This document shows, piece by piece, positions 16,314 to 26,400 of a DNA stretch of 64,000 nucleotides (position 1 is the first letter of the stretch; the number at the start of each line of letters is the position of its first letter). Below the pieces are notes generated by a model that did no database searches, was not told the DNA's origin, and was given only the letters and a program-made list of their open reading frames with translations. Both the position numbers and the translations under genes were made by a program. The stretch is taken from positions 1-64,000 of the forward strand of contig NZ_QBKR01000002.1 of assembly GCF_003054245.1 (NCBI RefSeq), read 5' to 3'. The DNA comes from Melghirimyces profundicolus (lineage in GTDB: Bacteria > Bacillota > Bacilli > Thermoactinomycetales > DSM-45169).

Positions 16314-16919
16314 TTAGACAAGCCGGGCGGCTTCCGGATCGAGAATGACAGTGACGCGGGAATGCTGCCGGAGAAGAGAAGCGGGACAGCTGGCAGTCAC
16401 GGGCCCCCGAAGCATCCGCCGCACCGCCTCCGCTTTTTTCACCCCTGACGCCAGCAGCAGGATTTCCCGGCTGAATTCAAGGATGGTTCCCAACCCCATC
16501 GAGAGAGCCCGACGGGGAATGTCATCTTGATCGCGAAAATAACGGGCATTCGCTCTCCGGGTGGATTCCGACAGTTTCACCACCCGGGTTCTCCCCGCGG
16601 GATCGGAGGTGTCCCCTCTCATCAGATGAATGTTCTTCCCTGAAATGTTGACGAATAAATGCCGATCCATATAAGCGTGATAACTCGGTTCATCGGAGGG
16701 GGACAACTCCAAATACTCGTCCAGATTAAAGGTGGAAACACCGCTGAAATCCAGCTCTCCTCTGCGGTGCAAGCGAACCAGTTCCCGATACATCCCCTCA
16801 GGCGTCCCTCCCGTTGCCAATCCCAAGACAGCCATGGATCGGCTTCGAATGATTTCAGCCACCCGCCTGGCCCCCTCCCTGGCCATTTCATCGTCATTCT
16901 TCGTACAAACAAGCTTCAC
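16314..16919 (-). pseudogene. nagB: nagB-like glucosamine-6-phosphate deaminase lacking the catalytic segment
   Basis: Reads as NagB from GTG 16919 (GGAGGGCGAGA upstream): VLGLATGGTPEGMYRELVRL, STFNLDEYLELSPSDEPSYH, then STRRANARYF, MGLGTILEFSREILLLASG and GPVTASCPASLLRQHSRVTV. Between the NIHLMRG region and VVKLSEST, near residue 105 (about 16607), roughly 40 family residues are missing in frame. The missing part includes the GxGxNGHIGFNEP motif with the catalytic Asp, His and Glu. At 201 residues it is shorter than the usual 240 or so. The frame is otherwise open, so a folded but catalytically dead protein might still be made. Confidence 0.75.
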
Positions 16920-17285
16920 TTCTCGCCCTCCTTCATCGTGCAACCCGGGTTTCAGGATCGGGATGCCATGGACACGAGAACGCTTTTCCCGGGCTGCTCA
17001 TGAAAGCCGTACTCGTGGTCCTCATGCACTCCCTCTCTTGTAAAAAAAGAACTCCTCTTTTGAATTTTATTATGAAAGGAACATCCCTTTGTCTTTTCAC
17101 AAAAGGATTGTTTATGGACATAAAATAATTTAAATTTATTCACTCATCACATATGATAGGAATAGACTGATATGATTACATAGGATCAACCAACGGGTGG
17201 TTGGAAGCGAACAACCAAGCAGACCGAATCCACCCTCACGGCAGGGTACCGGGGAGAGGAAAGAGAAAGAAAGAGGGATCGGCCT
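16920..17285. other. Intergenic region upstream of nagB-like gene
   Basis: Contains a short minus-strand ORF of about 30 codons (MRTTSTAFMSSPGKAF) after GAGAGGGAGTGC whose end abuts the nagB-like ribosome binding site, and an AT-rich stretch at about 17040-17190 with several TATGAT-like boxes that could serve the plus-strand gene at 17286. No definite promoter could be chosen. Confidence 0.3.
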
Positions 17286-17441
17286 ATGGAAGATGTAAAA
17301 ATCATTCGAAGAGGCATGATTTATGTTGCAAAGTCCGGGAAAACCACGGGAAAGGGCTTCACTGAGCAAGAAGCTCTCATGAATCTGCAAAAGAAGCTGG
17401 ACCGGAAAAAAGCGGAAGATTCCCCTGATCGCAAGGAATAA
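17286..17441 (+). CDS. Hypothetical small basic protein (51 aa)
   Basis: ATG at 17286 with GAGGG 9 nt upstream. Starts MEDVKIIRRGMIYVAKSGKT. The front half is beta-like, followed by a charged helix (EQEALMNLQKKLDRKK) and a polar tail. It has no membrane segment. Codon-like composition and an immediate terminator support a real gene. Not recognised. Confidence 0.6.
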   Translation: MEDVKIIRRGMIYVAKSGKTTGKGFTEQEALMNLQKKLDRKKAEDSPDRKE

Positions 17442-17455
17442 TCAACGACGAAAAG

Positions 17456-17481
17456 AAGGTCAACCCGAAGGTTGGCCTTTT
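17456..17481 (+). terminator. Terminator after the 51-aa gene
   Basis: AAGGTCAACC, loop CGAA, GGTTGGCCTTTT. Confidence 0.75.
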
Positions 17482-17776
17482 GCCCCCCGGATCAAAACGA
17501 CGGATGATCCATTAGCCGGATGTCCAAACATCCCATCAGCGGGAAATCTATGAGCCAACGTTTTGGGACCGAAGGGGATTGCCCCGGTGGATTCGCAATG
17601 AACCACCTTTCTCCCCAATCATCCCGTCGCTGACAGACTACGTCAGAATAAACGCCATCGTGTGCCGGGATACGGTCCGCCTCGCTCGGATGCAATCCGA
17701 TCCCGGCGATGAAAAAGGAAATAAGGAACCGGATGCCTAATCCATAAAGGGACAGACATCGCAAGGAGGTTTCACC

Positions 17777-20128
17777 ATGGGAAAAACCAAACACACGGGA
17801 CCCGTCTCCCTGCCGAAAAAACCGGACCCCCGTCTGTGGGTCAGCAAAGTGCCCTTCGGGCTGGGGAAAGTGAAACCCCATCACCTCCGGGACACATTGA
17901 AAACGGTCTGGGAAAACCGGGACAATCTGAAATACGCATCCAGAATCCTTACCCGGGGCGTGTGCGACGGATGCGCCCTGGGGGTGGCGGGTCTCAAAGA
18001 CCAAACGCTCACCGGCCCCCATCTGTGCACCACTCGACTGAACGTCCTGCGCCTCAACACCATGCCGGCCATTCCGCCGGAAGTGCTCCACTCGGATATC
18101 GACGCGTTGAGGGAAAAAGACAGCGAAGAATTGCGCAAACTGGGGCGCATTCCTTATCCCCTTCTCCGCGAACCGGGGGACCGCTCATTCCGACGGCTGT
18201 CGTGGGATGAAGCCCTGGACCGTATCGCAGGCAAAATCAAGGAGCTGAATCCCCGTCAATTCGCTTTTTATCTCACTTCCCGGGGCATCACCAACGAATC
18301 CTATTATGCCGCCGCCAAGGCAGCCCGCTTCTTGGGGACCAACAACATCGACAACGCATCCCGGATCTGCCACTCCCCCTCCAAGACCGCGATGAAGCGC
18401 TCTCTCGGCATCGGGGCTTCCAGCTGCAGTTATAAGGACTGGATCGGCACCGATGTACTGGTTTTCTGGGGATCGGTGGCAGCCAACAATCAACCCGTCT
18501 CCACCAAATACATGTATGCCGCCAAGCGAAAGGGAACGAAAATCATCGTGATCAACCCTTACCGCGAACCGTCGATGGACCGTTACTGGATCCCGTCCAT
18601 TCCCGAGTCGGCCCTCTTCGGCACCAAATTGGCGGACGACGTGTTTCAGGTGAACATCGGCGGGGACATCGCCTTTATGAACGGCGTCATGAAACACTGG
18701 TTTGAAATGGAAAAACTGGACCCCGGCTCCGCCATTAATCACGCCTTTGTGCAGGCCCATACCAACGGGTATGCGAAGTTGAAAGAACATGTGTTGAAGT
18801 ACAGCTGGGAGGAACTGGAGCGGTCCTCCGGACTCTCCCGGGAACGGATCGGAGCCTTCGCCGAACTTCTCGCCCATTCGAAATCCGCTGTCTTCGTCTG
18901 GTCCATGGGGCTGACCCAGCACCGATACGGGACCGACAACATCTCACAAGTGGCCAACCTGGCCCTGCTCCGGGGATTTTTGGGTCGGGAACACTGTGGG
19001 TTGATGCCGATCCGCGGCCATTCCGGAGTACAGGGATCCAGCGAGATGGGAGCCGATCCCTTCAGCCTGCCGGGAGGCGGTTTTGACGAGGAGACTGTGC
19101 GCCGGGTGGAAGAAGTATGGGGGTTTGAAATCCCCCGTTGGCAGGGAGATATTGTGGGCGTCACCCTGGAAAACGCCCTTCTCCCCGACGACCATGAGCA
19201 GAAAACCCGGCTGTACTACCTCTCCGGGGGGAACTTCCTGGAAACCATGCCCGACCCGGATTTCGTGAAACAGAGCCTGGAAAACCTGGACATCCGGGTC
19301 CATCAGGATATTATCCTGAACTCCTCCACCCTGTTGGACGCCCGGGAAGCGGTGATCGTCCTGCCGGCGATGACCCGGTATGAGCAGCCGGGAGGCGGCA
19401 CTTCCACTTCAACGGAACGAATGGTGTATTTCTCGCCGGAAATCGAGGGGCCACGCATCGGAGAAGCCCGGGCGGAATGGGAGATCTATCGGGACCTGGC
19501 GGCCCGGATCAAACCCGGGAAGCGACACCTTCTCCGGATGGAGGACGCGGAACGGATCCGGGAGGAAATCGCCAAGGCCGCCCCAAACTATGACGGCATC
19601 CAACACCTCAAGGAAGCGGGAGACGTGTTTCAGTGGGGCGGTGCCTGGCTCTGTGAAGGAGGGTTTTGCCCCACCACCGACGGAAGGGGGAACCTCCTCG
19701 CCATCGAACTTCCGGAACGGCGCCAGTCGGAAGGCCGCTTCCACGTGACCACCCGACGCGGCAAACAATTCAATTCCATGATTTACGGGAATACCGATCC
19801 CTTCAATGAGGCGGAACGCCGGGATGTCTTGATTGACGGGGGGGACGCACGAAAACTTCATATCGGGGAGGGAGACGCCGTCGTCCTCTACAACCGCCAC
19901 GGACGCTTTTTTGGAAGAGCCCGGTATGCCCCGATCCGATCCGGCAACCTGGGCGTTCACTGGCCGGAGGGAAATGTCCTCTTCCCCAAGGGCGTTTACG
20001 AGGGACACGCCGGCATCCCCGAATACAACACCGATGTCTTTCTGGAGAAAGCGGAAACATTCCACGCACAAAAAGACATCAACTACGTGGAAAAACGGAT
20101 CGAGGAGTTGGAAACGGAAGTCGGATGA
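17777..20128 (+). CDS. FdhF/YdeP-family molybdopterin oxidoreductase
   Basis: 783 residues, typical of the YdeP branch of formate dehydrogenase H-like enzymes. The N-terminal Cys pair GVCDGCALG (Cys63, Cys66) is the reduced cluster motif of this branch. The bis-MGD core follows with SYYAAAKAARFLGTNNIDNA, CHSPSKTAMKRSLGIG, DVLVFWGSVAANNQPVST, MPIRGHSGVQGSSEMG and a C-terminal dinucleotide-binding domain (GDAVVLYNRHGRFFGRARY). ATG after AAGGAGGTTTCACC. Cytosolic; natural substrate unknown (in E. coli the relative is linked to acid resistance). No partner subunits are adjacent. The 295 nt upstream show nothing else. Confidence 0.9.
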   Translation: MGKTKHTGPVSLPKKPDPRLWVSKVPFGLGKVKPHHLRDTLKTVWENRDNLKYASRILTRGVCDGCALGVAGLKDQTLTGPHLCTTRLNVLRLNTMPAIPPEVLHSDIDALREKDSEELRKLGRIPYPLLREPGDRSFRRLSWDEALDRIAGKIKELNPRQFAFYLTSRGITNESYYAAAKAARFLGTNNIDNASRICHSPSKTAMKRSLGIGASSCSYKDWIGTDVLVFWGSVAANNQPVSTKYMYAAKRKGTKIIVINPYREPSMDRYWIPSIPESALFGTKLADDVFQVNIGGDIAFMNGVMKHWFEMEKLDPGSAINHAFVQAHTNGYAKLKEHVLKYSWEELERSSGLSRERIGAFAELLAHSKSAVFVWSMGLTQHRYGTDNISQVANLALLRGFLGREHCGLMPIRGHSGVQGSSEMGADPFSLPGGGFDEETVRRVEEVWGFEIPRWQGDIVGVTLENALLPDDHEQKTRLYYLSGGNFLETMPDPDFVKQSLENLDIRVHQDIILNSSTLLDAREAVIVLPAMTRYEQPGGGTSTSTERMVYFSPEIEGPRIGEARAEWEIYRDLAARIKPGKRHLLRMEDAERIREEIAKAAPNYDGIQHLKEAGDVFQWGGAWLCEGGFCPTTDGRGNLLAIELPERRQSEGRFHVTTRRGKQFNSMIYGNTDPFNEAERRDVLIDGGDARKLHIGEGDAVVLYNRHGRFFGRARYAPIRSGNLGVHWPEGNVLFPKGVYEGHAGIPEYNTDVFLEKAETFHAQKDINYVEKRIEELETEVG

Positions 20129-20235
20129 ACCCATTCTCCGGATCTTCCCGGAGGATGGATCGAATATCAGAAAACAAAGGCATCCGGGAACGTATACAAG
20201 GCCCGTCGAGGGTGGGTTTTCCCATTCACCTTCGC

Positions 20236-20241
20236 TATAAT
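20236..20241 (+). promoter_or_regulatory. -10 element of lepB
   Basis: Consensus TATAAT in CGCTATAATGGG, 35 nt before the lepB start. No good -35 at standard spacing is visible. Confidence 0.45.
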
Positions 20242-20276
20242 GGGAGGGGAGGAACACTACGTATGAAGGAGATTTG

Positions 20277-20864
20277 ATGAAACTGATCCGAACTTTATTT
20301 CATTGGTCGATTTCTTTGTTGATCGCGGCCGTCCTTTCTCTCCTCATCACCACTTTTTTGATCGAACCTGCGGAAGTTCACGGCCAATCCATGATGCCGA
20401 CCTTGCAGGACAACAACTACATCCTGATTTCCAAACTTTCCCACACCCTGGATCAAACACCCGGCTACGGGGACATTGTGGTGATTGACAGCGAGATCGA
20501 TCGGGACCGGAGCCTGATGCGGGAATTCAAGGAGGCCTCCCTCTACCGCCTGCTCACCGGAAGGGAGAAAGCCCACAACCGTTGGCTGAAGCGGGTCATC
20601 GGCGAACCGGGCGACACCCTGGAATTCAAGAACAACAAAGTCTACCGAAACGGCAAACCGTTGCAGGAACCCTATACGATGGACCCCACAACGCCTCCGC
20701 CGAGAAACGCCCGTTGGCAGAAAGTCACCGTACCCGAAGATCATGTGTTCGTAATGGGAGACAATCGGGACAACAGCAAAGACAGCCGTGACATCGGACC
20801 GATTCCGAACAACCACATACTCGGAAAGATGATTGTACAGATGGAAAGCTGGCCCTTTCGTTGA
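20277..20864 (+). CDS. lepB: Signal peptidase I
   Basis: Membrane serine protease removing signal peptides from exported proteins. 195 residues with one N-terminal membrane helix (about 8-29). Catalytic Ser38 is in VHGQSMMPTL and catalytic Lys105 in WLKRVIGEPGD, followed by the conserved VMGDNRDNSKDSR box. ATG at 20277 after AAGGAGATTTG; an adjacent TTG at 20274 is possible. Monocistronic. Confidence 0.95.
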   Translation: MKLIRTLFHWSISLLIAAVLSLLITTFLIEPAEVHGQSMMPTLQDNNYILISKLSHTLDQTPGYGDIVVIDSEIDRDRSLMREFKEASLYRLLTGREKAHNRWLKRVIGEPGDTLEFKNNKVYRNGKPLQEPYTMDPTTPPPRNARWQKVTVPEDHVFVMGDNRDNSKDSRDIGPIPNNHILGKMIVQMESWPFR

Positions 20865-20867
20865 TCA

Positions 20868-20899
20868 ACCAACCCCCGCCGATCGGCGGGGGTTGGATA
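20868..20899. terminator. Bidirectional terminator between lepB and the hydroxylase gene
   Basis: Nearly perfect palindrome CCAACCCCCGCC-GAT-C-GGCGGGGGTTGG followed by ATATTTTTC on the plus strand. It lies between convergent genes. Confidence 0.8.
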
Positions 20900-20903
20900 T
20901 TTT

Positions 20904-21518
20904 TCATGATGGTCTCCTTTCCAAATCACGTACTGTTTCACTCCGCTCAGTCTCTCTTTCCCTTCGGTACGTCCCCAATCCCATATCCAAAAAGGGCTGG
21001 GTCACTCCGAACCAGTAGTGCTCGTTTTTGAAATGGTGCCACAGGTGGACTTTTTTCATGTACCGGCCCCAGGGAGTAAAGGGCTTCACCGGTCGGTGGG
21101 CGATGAAATGCATCCATTCATAATGAAGGAGATACCCCATGACGCCCACTGCAAACGCGACGGTCCATAAGAGGTTCCCCGTCAGCGCGTAAACCCCGGC
21201 GGAGGTGAGCGCAATCAGGGGGAAGCTGTACCAAATGGGCAAAAACAGAAGCTTCCGGTTTTGTGGATCCACATGATGATCATAGTGGAGGCGCTTCAGC
21301 AACTTTAACAACCAAGGATTTTTCGGCGGCTTCAGATGAAAGAAAAAACGATGGATCAGATATTCGCTGCAGGCGTAACCCACCATCCCGGCCAGGATCG
21401 CCAGCCAAACCCCTCCCTGGTCCAAACCGGGAAGGATCCAGACCGTCGCGGCGAGAAAGACCGCTCCGGTCACCAGGATGTCAAATTGGCTGAAAAACTC
21501 TTTCAGATACACCTTCAA
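20904..21518 (-). CDS. Fatty acid hydroxylase/sterol desaturase-family membrane di-iron protein
   Basis: About 204 residues. Histidine clusters of the superfamily are visible: HRFFFH, HYDHH, HYEWMHFIAH and HLWHH, between four or so hydrophobic segments. This family hydroxylates or desaturates lipids, carotenoids or fatty acids at the membrane using a di-iron centre. TTG at 21518 with GGGGGG 7 nt upstream is preferred over the ATG that abuts the site. Repeat copy 4 lies immediately upstream. Substrate unknown. Confidence 0.85.
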   Translation of the reverse strand: MKVYLKEFFSQFDILVTGAVFLAATVWILPGLDQGGVWLAILAGMVGYACSEYLIHRFFFHLKPPKNPWLLKLLKRLHYDHHVDPQNRKLLFLPIWYSFPLIALTSAGVYALTGNLLWTVAFAVGVMGYLLHYEWMHFIAHRPVKPFTPWGRYMKKVHLWHHFKNEHYWFGVTQPFLDMGLGTYRRERETERSETVRDLERRPS

Positions 21519-21549
21519 GATCATCCCCCCTTTTCCGATTCACCTTAAA

Positions 21550-21764
21550 AGCGTTGTGATGGATTGCCAGGCTCAGAAGAAGGGAAGCGTTTACCCGAAA
21601 CAGGTGACTTTGCTCTCCTGCCTGGTGGAGAATCCGCCGGCAAGGGTGTTCAGGGGCAAAAGTTTCTCCGTTGCATTCTGCAGGCGTTGCCCCTGCCCGC
21701 AGCAGGAAAATTCGGAGCGGAGCATGCTTCGGGTAAATGCCGTCGTTCCTTTTTTCACAATAAT
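21550..21764 (+). repeat. Dispersed repeat copy 4 (short form without subrepeats)
   Basis: Ends AGCGTTGTGA and TCACAATAAT, with the inner GGGAAGCGTTTACCC and GGGTAAATGC pair and the CAGGGGCAAA / TTGCCCCTG pair. The 54-bp subrepeat block is absent. No clear target duplication. Confidence 0.85.
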
Positions 21765-21790
21765 CCTAATGGTAGCACAATATTCCGGAG

Positions 21791-21815
21791 AAAAAAAGCT
21801 CCGTACGGGAGCTCT
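21791..21815 (-). terminator. Terminator of the 81-aa gene
   Basis: Minus strand GAGCTCC, loop CGTAC, GGAGCT then seven T. Confidence 0.8.
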
Positions 21816-21819
21816 TAAG

Positions 21820-22065
21820 TTACGGCCGGACGACAAACCGGGCGCGTTTCAGGAGAATTCGATGTTGCCGGAGGGCGTTCTCCACTTGTTTCCAAAGATC
21901 GTCGACGAGATCCAGACGGCCGGTCCGTCGGGCCCGGCGGAGATCCCTCCGGAGGGGGGCCACCACCCGGCTGTAATACAGGTCCGATTCCTTGATCATC
22001 TTTCGCTTCGGGGGTATTTTCGGTTCTTTGGGCCGATTGGACCGACGCCTTTTTTTCTTTGCCAT
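21820..22065 (-). CDS. Hypothetical highly basic protein (81 aa)
   Basis: ATG at 22065 with AGAGGTG 8 nt upstream. The N-terminal 22 residues are almost all Lys, Arg and Pro (MAKKKRRRSNRPKEPK), followed by helical segments rich in Arg and Leu. There is no membrane segment. The composition suggests nucleic acid or ribosome binding, which is inference. It has its own terminator. Not recognised. Confidence 0.65.
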   Translation of the reverse strand: MAKKKRRRSNRPKEPKIPPKRKMIKESDLYYSRVVAPLRRDLRRARRTGRLDLVDDLWKQVENALRQHRILLKRARFVVRP

Positions 22066-22141
22066 CCGGAACCACCTCTGTCACAGGATGATTCATCCTA
22101 TGCAGCGGGGGCTTGACGGGACTCTTTTTCCCGCCGGATTC

Positions 22142-22176
22142 CAAAACAACCCCGGCAAAACCTTCACCGGGGTTGT
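22142..22176 (-). terminator. Terminator of the GH18 lipoprotein gene
   Basis: Minus strand ACAACCCCGG, loop, CCGGGGTTGTTTTGG, just after the stop at 22182. Confidence 0.85.
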
Positions 22177-22181
22177 CGGGT

Positions 22182-23345
22182 TCAGTATCTCCTGATTTTG
22201 AAGTTCTCCCGGAGGAGCGACCAATTCCGGGGGAAGTCTTCCCCGAGGACCCAGTAGCTGATGCCGCGGAGACGGTATTCTTTGATCAAGTCGAACTTCG
22301 CCTGGGCACTCTGTTCGTTCTCAAACCAGACCACGTGCTTTTTCCCTCCGTTGTCCCGGTAGTAGAAGTACGGAGCCTGATCCCGGTTGTTGTACTGGAT
22401 TTTGGCCCCCGACCGCTGAGCCAGTTTCATCGCTTCCTGCGGCGCCAGACGTTTGGCGGGCGGGCCCCCTTTTCGGTAAGGCAGGGTCCAGTCATACCCG
22501 TAGAGCGGAGCCCCCATCATGATTTTTTTCCGGGGGATCTTGGTGACGGCGTAATCCAGTACTTTTCTCACCTGGGGAATCGGGGCAACCGCCATCGGGG
22601 GCCCCCCGGTCCAACCCCATTCATATGTCATCAGGATGACAAAGTCCGCCACTTTGCCATGAAACGCGTAATCATGCGCTCCGTGCCAGGGACCTCCCTG
22701 ACGGTCACTTGCCTTTGGAGCCAAGGCTGTGGACACGGTAAACCCTTCCCGTTTCACGATCGGCAGGATGGTTTCCAGAAATCCATTGTATAGAAGCCGG
22801 TCCTTTTCCCGGATGTGTTCGAAATCCACATTGAGGGCTTTGTACCCTTTTTGTTTCATCACGCGAACCACGTTGCGGATCAGTCGTTTGCTCGCCTTGG
22901 GATCGGTGAAAATCCGGTGGGCGATGTCCGGCTGGAAGTTGCCTTCATGAAAGTTGGTGATCACCAACATCGGCAAGGCCCCGTGGTTTCGGGTAACTCT
23001 CAGCGGATCTTTGTCATTTAAGGGGATCAGATCCCCGTCGGATTTGACGCGATAGCTGAAAAAGCTGACGTAAGTCAGGTGATCGGCGACATCGTGAACA
23101 TCCTTCATCGCCTTTTTCCTGTCCATCGGCTCCAGAAAGCCGATGGATTCGATCCTCGGTTTGGCGGGACGATTCTTCGCGGAATCGGTTTCGTGTCCGT
23201 GTCTGACTTTCTCCGCTTTAGGAGGGTGGGAAGACTGGGCTTTGTGGGGATTGTTTTCCCCGCTTCCCTGCTTCTTCTGTCCCATTCCGGCGCAGCCGGT
23301 TGCAAGAAGGGCCAATACCAAGACGATACCCATCCATCGTTTCAT
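22182..23345 (-). CDS. GH18-family lipoprotein, spore cortex-lytic SleL/YaaH-like
   Basis: 387 residues. The N-terminus is a lipoprotein signal (MKRWMGIVLVLALLATGCAG, lipid-modified Cys18), followed by a polar, probably disordered linker of about 50 residues and a glycoside hydrolase 18 barrel. The active-site strand reads LNVDFEHIREKDR, the variant of DxxDxE seen in SleL/YaaH N-acetylglucosaminidases. FVILMTYEWGWTGGPP and MGAPLYGYDW are further barrel motifs. There are no LysM domains, unlike YaaH, so anchoring is by lipid. Probably acts on peptidoglycan or spore cortex fragments. ATG after CAGGAGAGATCTGCT. Monocistronic. Confidence 0.88.
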   Translation of the reverse strand: MKRWMGIVLVLALLATGCAGMGQKKQGSGENNPHKAQSSHPPKAEKVRHGHETDSAKNRPAKPRIESIGFLEPMDRKKAMKDVHDVADHLTYVSFFSYRVKSDGDLIPLNDKDPLRVTRNHGALPMLVITNFHEGNFQPDIAHRIFTDPKASKRLIRNVVRVMKQKGYKALNVDFEHIREKDRLLYNGFLETILPIVKREGFTVSTALAPKASDRQGGPWHGAHDYAFHGKVADFVILMTYEWGWTGGPPMAVAPIPQVRKVLDYAVTKIPRKKIMMGAPLYGYDWTLPYRKGGPPAKRLAPQEAMKLAQRSGAKIQYNNRDQAPYFYYRDNGGKKHVVWFENEQSAQAKFDLIKEYRLRGISYWVLGEDFPRNWSLLRENFKIRRY

Positions 23346-23420
23346 AGCAGATCTCTCCTGATTGTCAGTGGTAATGATCAGCTATAACGTTTCAGAAAGA
23401 ACCGGTTTTTATACTCAAAA

Positions 23421-23449
23421 AGAAAAAGCATGCCGTGCGGCATGCTTTC
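23421..23449 (-). terminator. Terminator of dynA
   Basis: AAAGCATGCCG and CGGCATGCTTT around a 2-nt centre with a T-rich minus-strand tail. Confidence 0.7.
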
Positions 23450-23453
23450 CCGG

Positions 23454-26400
23454 TCAAGACCGGAGGTGTTGTTCCAGTTCCTCGATCCGGTCGGCAAGAA
23501 ACTTCCCTGTCCGCTCGTAAACCAAGGGGTCCGCTTGATCCGACAGTGCCTCCAGAACATGGTCGTAATGCCGGAGGACATCATCGGCCATTTTCCGTTT
23601 CAATGCTTCGGCCTCCTCCCGCCATGCCCGGACGTAGTGAGGGATCCATCGGGATTGTTCTTCCCGAAGATAGCGGTCGACCGCTGGTTCCAGCTCCGTT
23701 TTCATCGCCTCGCGCATCCGGAGTTTCCCGTTTTTCTCAAAAAAATCCCGGCTGTTTTTGAACAGGTTCGCCGCTTTTTTAAATGCTTCCGGATCGAGGG
23801 ACGGGAAAGGCTCTTTCCACTCCGGAGGTTCCGGCGCCTCTCCCGGGAATTCCGCCAGGGAGAGGCTGTCATTCCACCTGAGACATTCCTTCCGTACCGA
23901 TGCTTGAACGCGCTCCAGCCTCCCTGAAAACCATCGCTCCACCCGGAGTGAAGTGGCACGCAGTTCCTGCATCAGATCCTGCCGCAGAAACTCGATCATC
24001 TCCCGGATGCAGGAATACAGCCGTTTTTTGGCGTGGACCCCCTTCAACGCGGATGGATGGAAAATCTCCGTGAACACATCATTATAACGGAGAAAAAGAC
24101 GCTGTTTCACGTAGTAAAACAGCTCCTCGATTTCCTGACTGAGAGCCTGTTCGTCGGAGCGGGGGTCCACCTCGGAAAGAAAAGATAAAACCTCTTTCTT
24201 CTCCCGTCCGTATACATCCATTTTCCTCCGTTTCTCTTCGTTCCCCTGACGAACTTCCTTCGCCAAACGCTTCAGGACGGCATCGGCCCGCCGGAGGTCC
24301 GCTTCCATGCCGTGGAGGGAGACGGACATCAGGTCCACCTCCAGAAATTCCGTAAACGCCTCCCTGAAGGCCTTCATGCCCGATCCGGCCGGCGGCGCGA
24401 TTCGATCCTTCTCTTCGCCCTCTTTCAACGCTTTTAAGCTGGAGACGGCAAACATCCGGGGGTGACGGATTCCGTATTGAAGCAGTTGATCCCGGAGGTA
24501 AGCCGACACTTCCGCCCGTTCTTGGTCGGAAGCAGCCAAATCGGCAGCATTCATAATGAAGAACATCTTGTCCATGGAAAAGGCATCTTTCACCCGGCCG
24601 AGCTGGATCAGAAACTCCCGGTCCGCCCGGGAGAAGGCATGGTTGTAGTAGGTGACAAACAGAATGGCATCCGCTTCCTTGATATAACGAAAGGCGACTT
24701 CCGTGTGGCGGGCATGGATGGAATCGGCGCCGGGGGTGTCCACCAGGGTCACCCCCCGGCGAGTCAGGGGGCAGTCATAAAACAGCTCCGCCATTTCCAC
24801 CAAACAGGAGCGGGATTCCCTGGCTGCGAAAGAACCGAACGCTTTCAGGGGAAAACGACGGGTTTGGCCCAGCATTTCCGAAAGTTCATCATACCCTTCC
24901 CGGACCGCCCGCAGAAAGGGGAATACGGTTTGTTGAGCCGGATCCGGATCCGATACCGACAGCAATTCCCCGATGTCCTGCACCGCCGCCCTCAAACTGT
25001 CCGCCGACTTTCCGAACCGACCAAAGGCTTCCCGCAGTTCTTCCAGCAACCCCGCTTCCGATTTGAAATGGATCAAGACGTCCCCGTGACCATAGTCTCC
25101 CTCCGGTGCGGTAATCCGGTTGATGGCGGCTGTGGTCGGGTTGGGAGAAACGGGCAGGACTTCTCTTCCCAACCATGCGTTGGCAAAGGAAGATTTTCCT
25201 GCACTGAAAGCTCCGAAAAGAGCCACGGTGAAACGGCGGTTTTCCACCCGTTTCCGCTTCCCGGCCAAATCGTCTCCGATGGATCGGAGCGCCTTGATGT
25301 CCTTCATCGCGGACTCCGCCTCCCGGAGGCAACGAAGCGCTTCCCGGGTTCGTTCCACGCTCTTTGAGGGGTCAGGCTCCTTCACCGTCCCCGGCTTTTC
25401 CACACCGGGTCCGGCTTCCCCCGACCGTTCCTCATTCGGGAAAATCGAGCCTGTCTCTTCCGGTTCTTCCTCCCAAAAAACATCCGGTTCCGTCCGGATC
25501 TCCGGCGCACGGGTTCCATCCAAGATCAAGCGAAGGTTTTCCTCCCAGTCCGAATGCTCTTTATGAAGACGATCCACTTCCGCAGCCTTTTTGCGAAGCG
25601 TCTCCAGTTTCCGGATCCGGTCCTCCGCTTCCTCCCGTCGGGCTTCCGTTTGTTCCTTCAGTATTTTTACATAAGAATCAAAGAGGGCCTGGGCCTGCCG
25701 GGAATAGCCCTGTTTGATCCGGCCGGCAAGGTCCCCGGTGTATTTCAGCAAGTAATCACCGGTCATCCCCGCCCCTTCCTTGATCGTCTCCTTCAACAAC
25801 TCCGGACGGAACGGGCTTTCCAACCCGTAGACCGCTTCCGCCCGCTCCTCGGTGTGTATGCCCTGCTGTTTCAAAAATCCGATCAGATACTGTTTGACAT
25901 GAAAATCCAACTGGGTGTCCACGGTCTGCTTCAGTTTTTCGTAAAAATCCCGGAATCGCTCTTCCCTTTCCTTTTTCGTCTTCCCCTTGGACAGGAACCA
26001 GCCGACCCGGAATTTGGTCAGTTCCGTTTCCAGGTAGCGACGGGCACGCTCCCGGTTTTCATAGGACATCAAATAGGCGTTATGCAGGAGGTCCTCCAGT
26101 CCGTTCCGGAATTCCCGTTCCACCTCCCGGATTTCACGGTCCAGACCCTCCCGTCTTTCCTTCCACTCCGCGTATTCCCGATCCAGCTCTTCCAACGGGG
26201 GAAGGGGCTCTTCCAATCCGTCGGTGATTTCCTCGATGGTATTCCTCTTTTGTTCTTTCAAATGAGAGAGATGTTCACGGATCAGATACTCTGCTTCCAG
26301 GGACAGACTTTCCTTCAGAAGAGCCTCCCGGTCCCGGATCAATTCGTCGACCTGGGCCTTCAGCCGGGGCATTTGGTTATGAGGGTGTTCCGGCTCTCTA

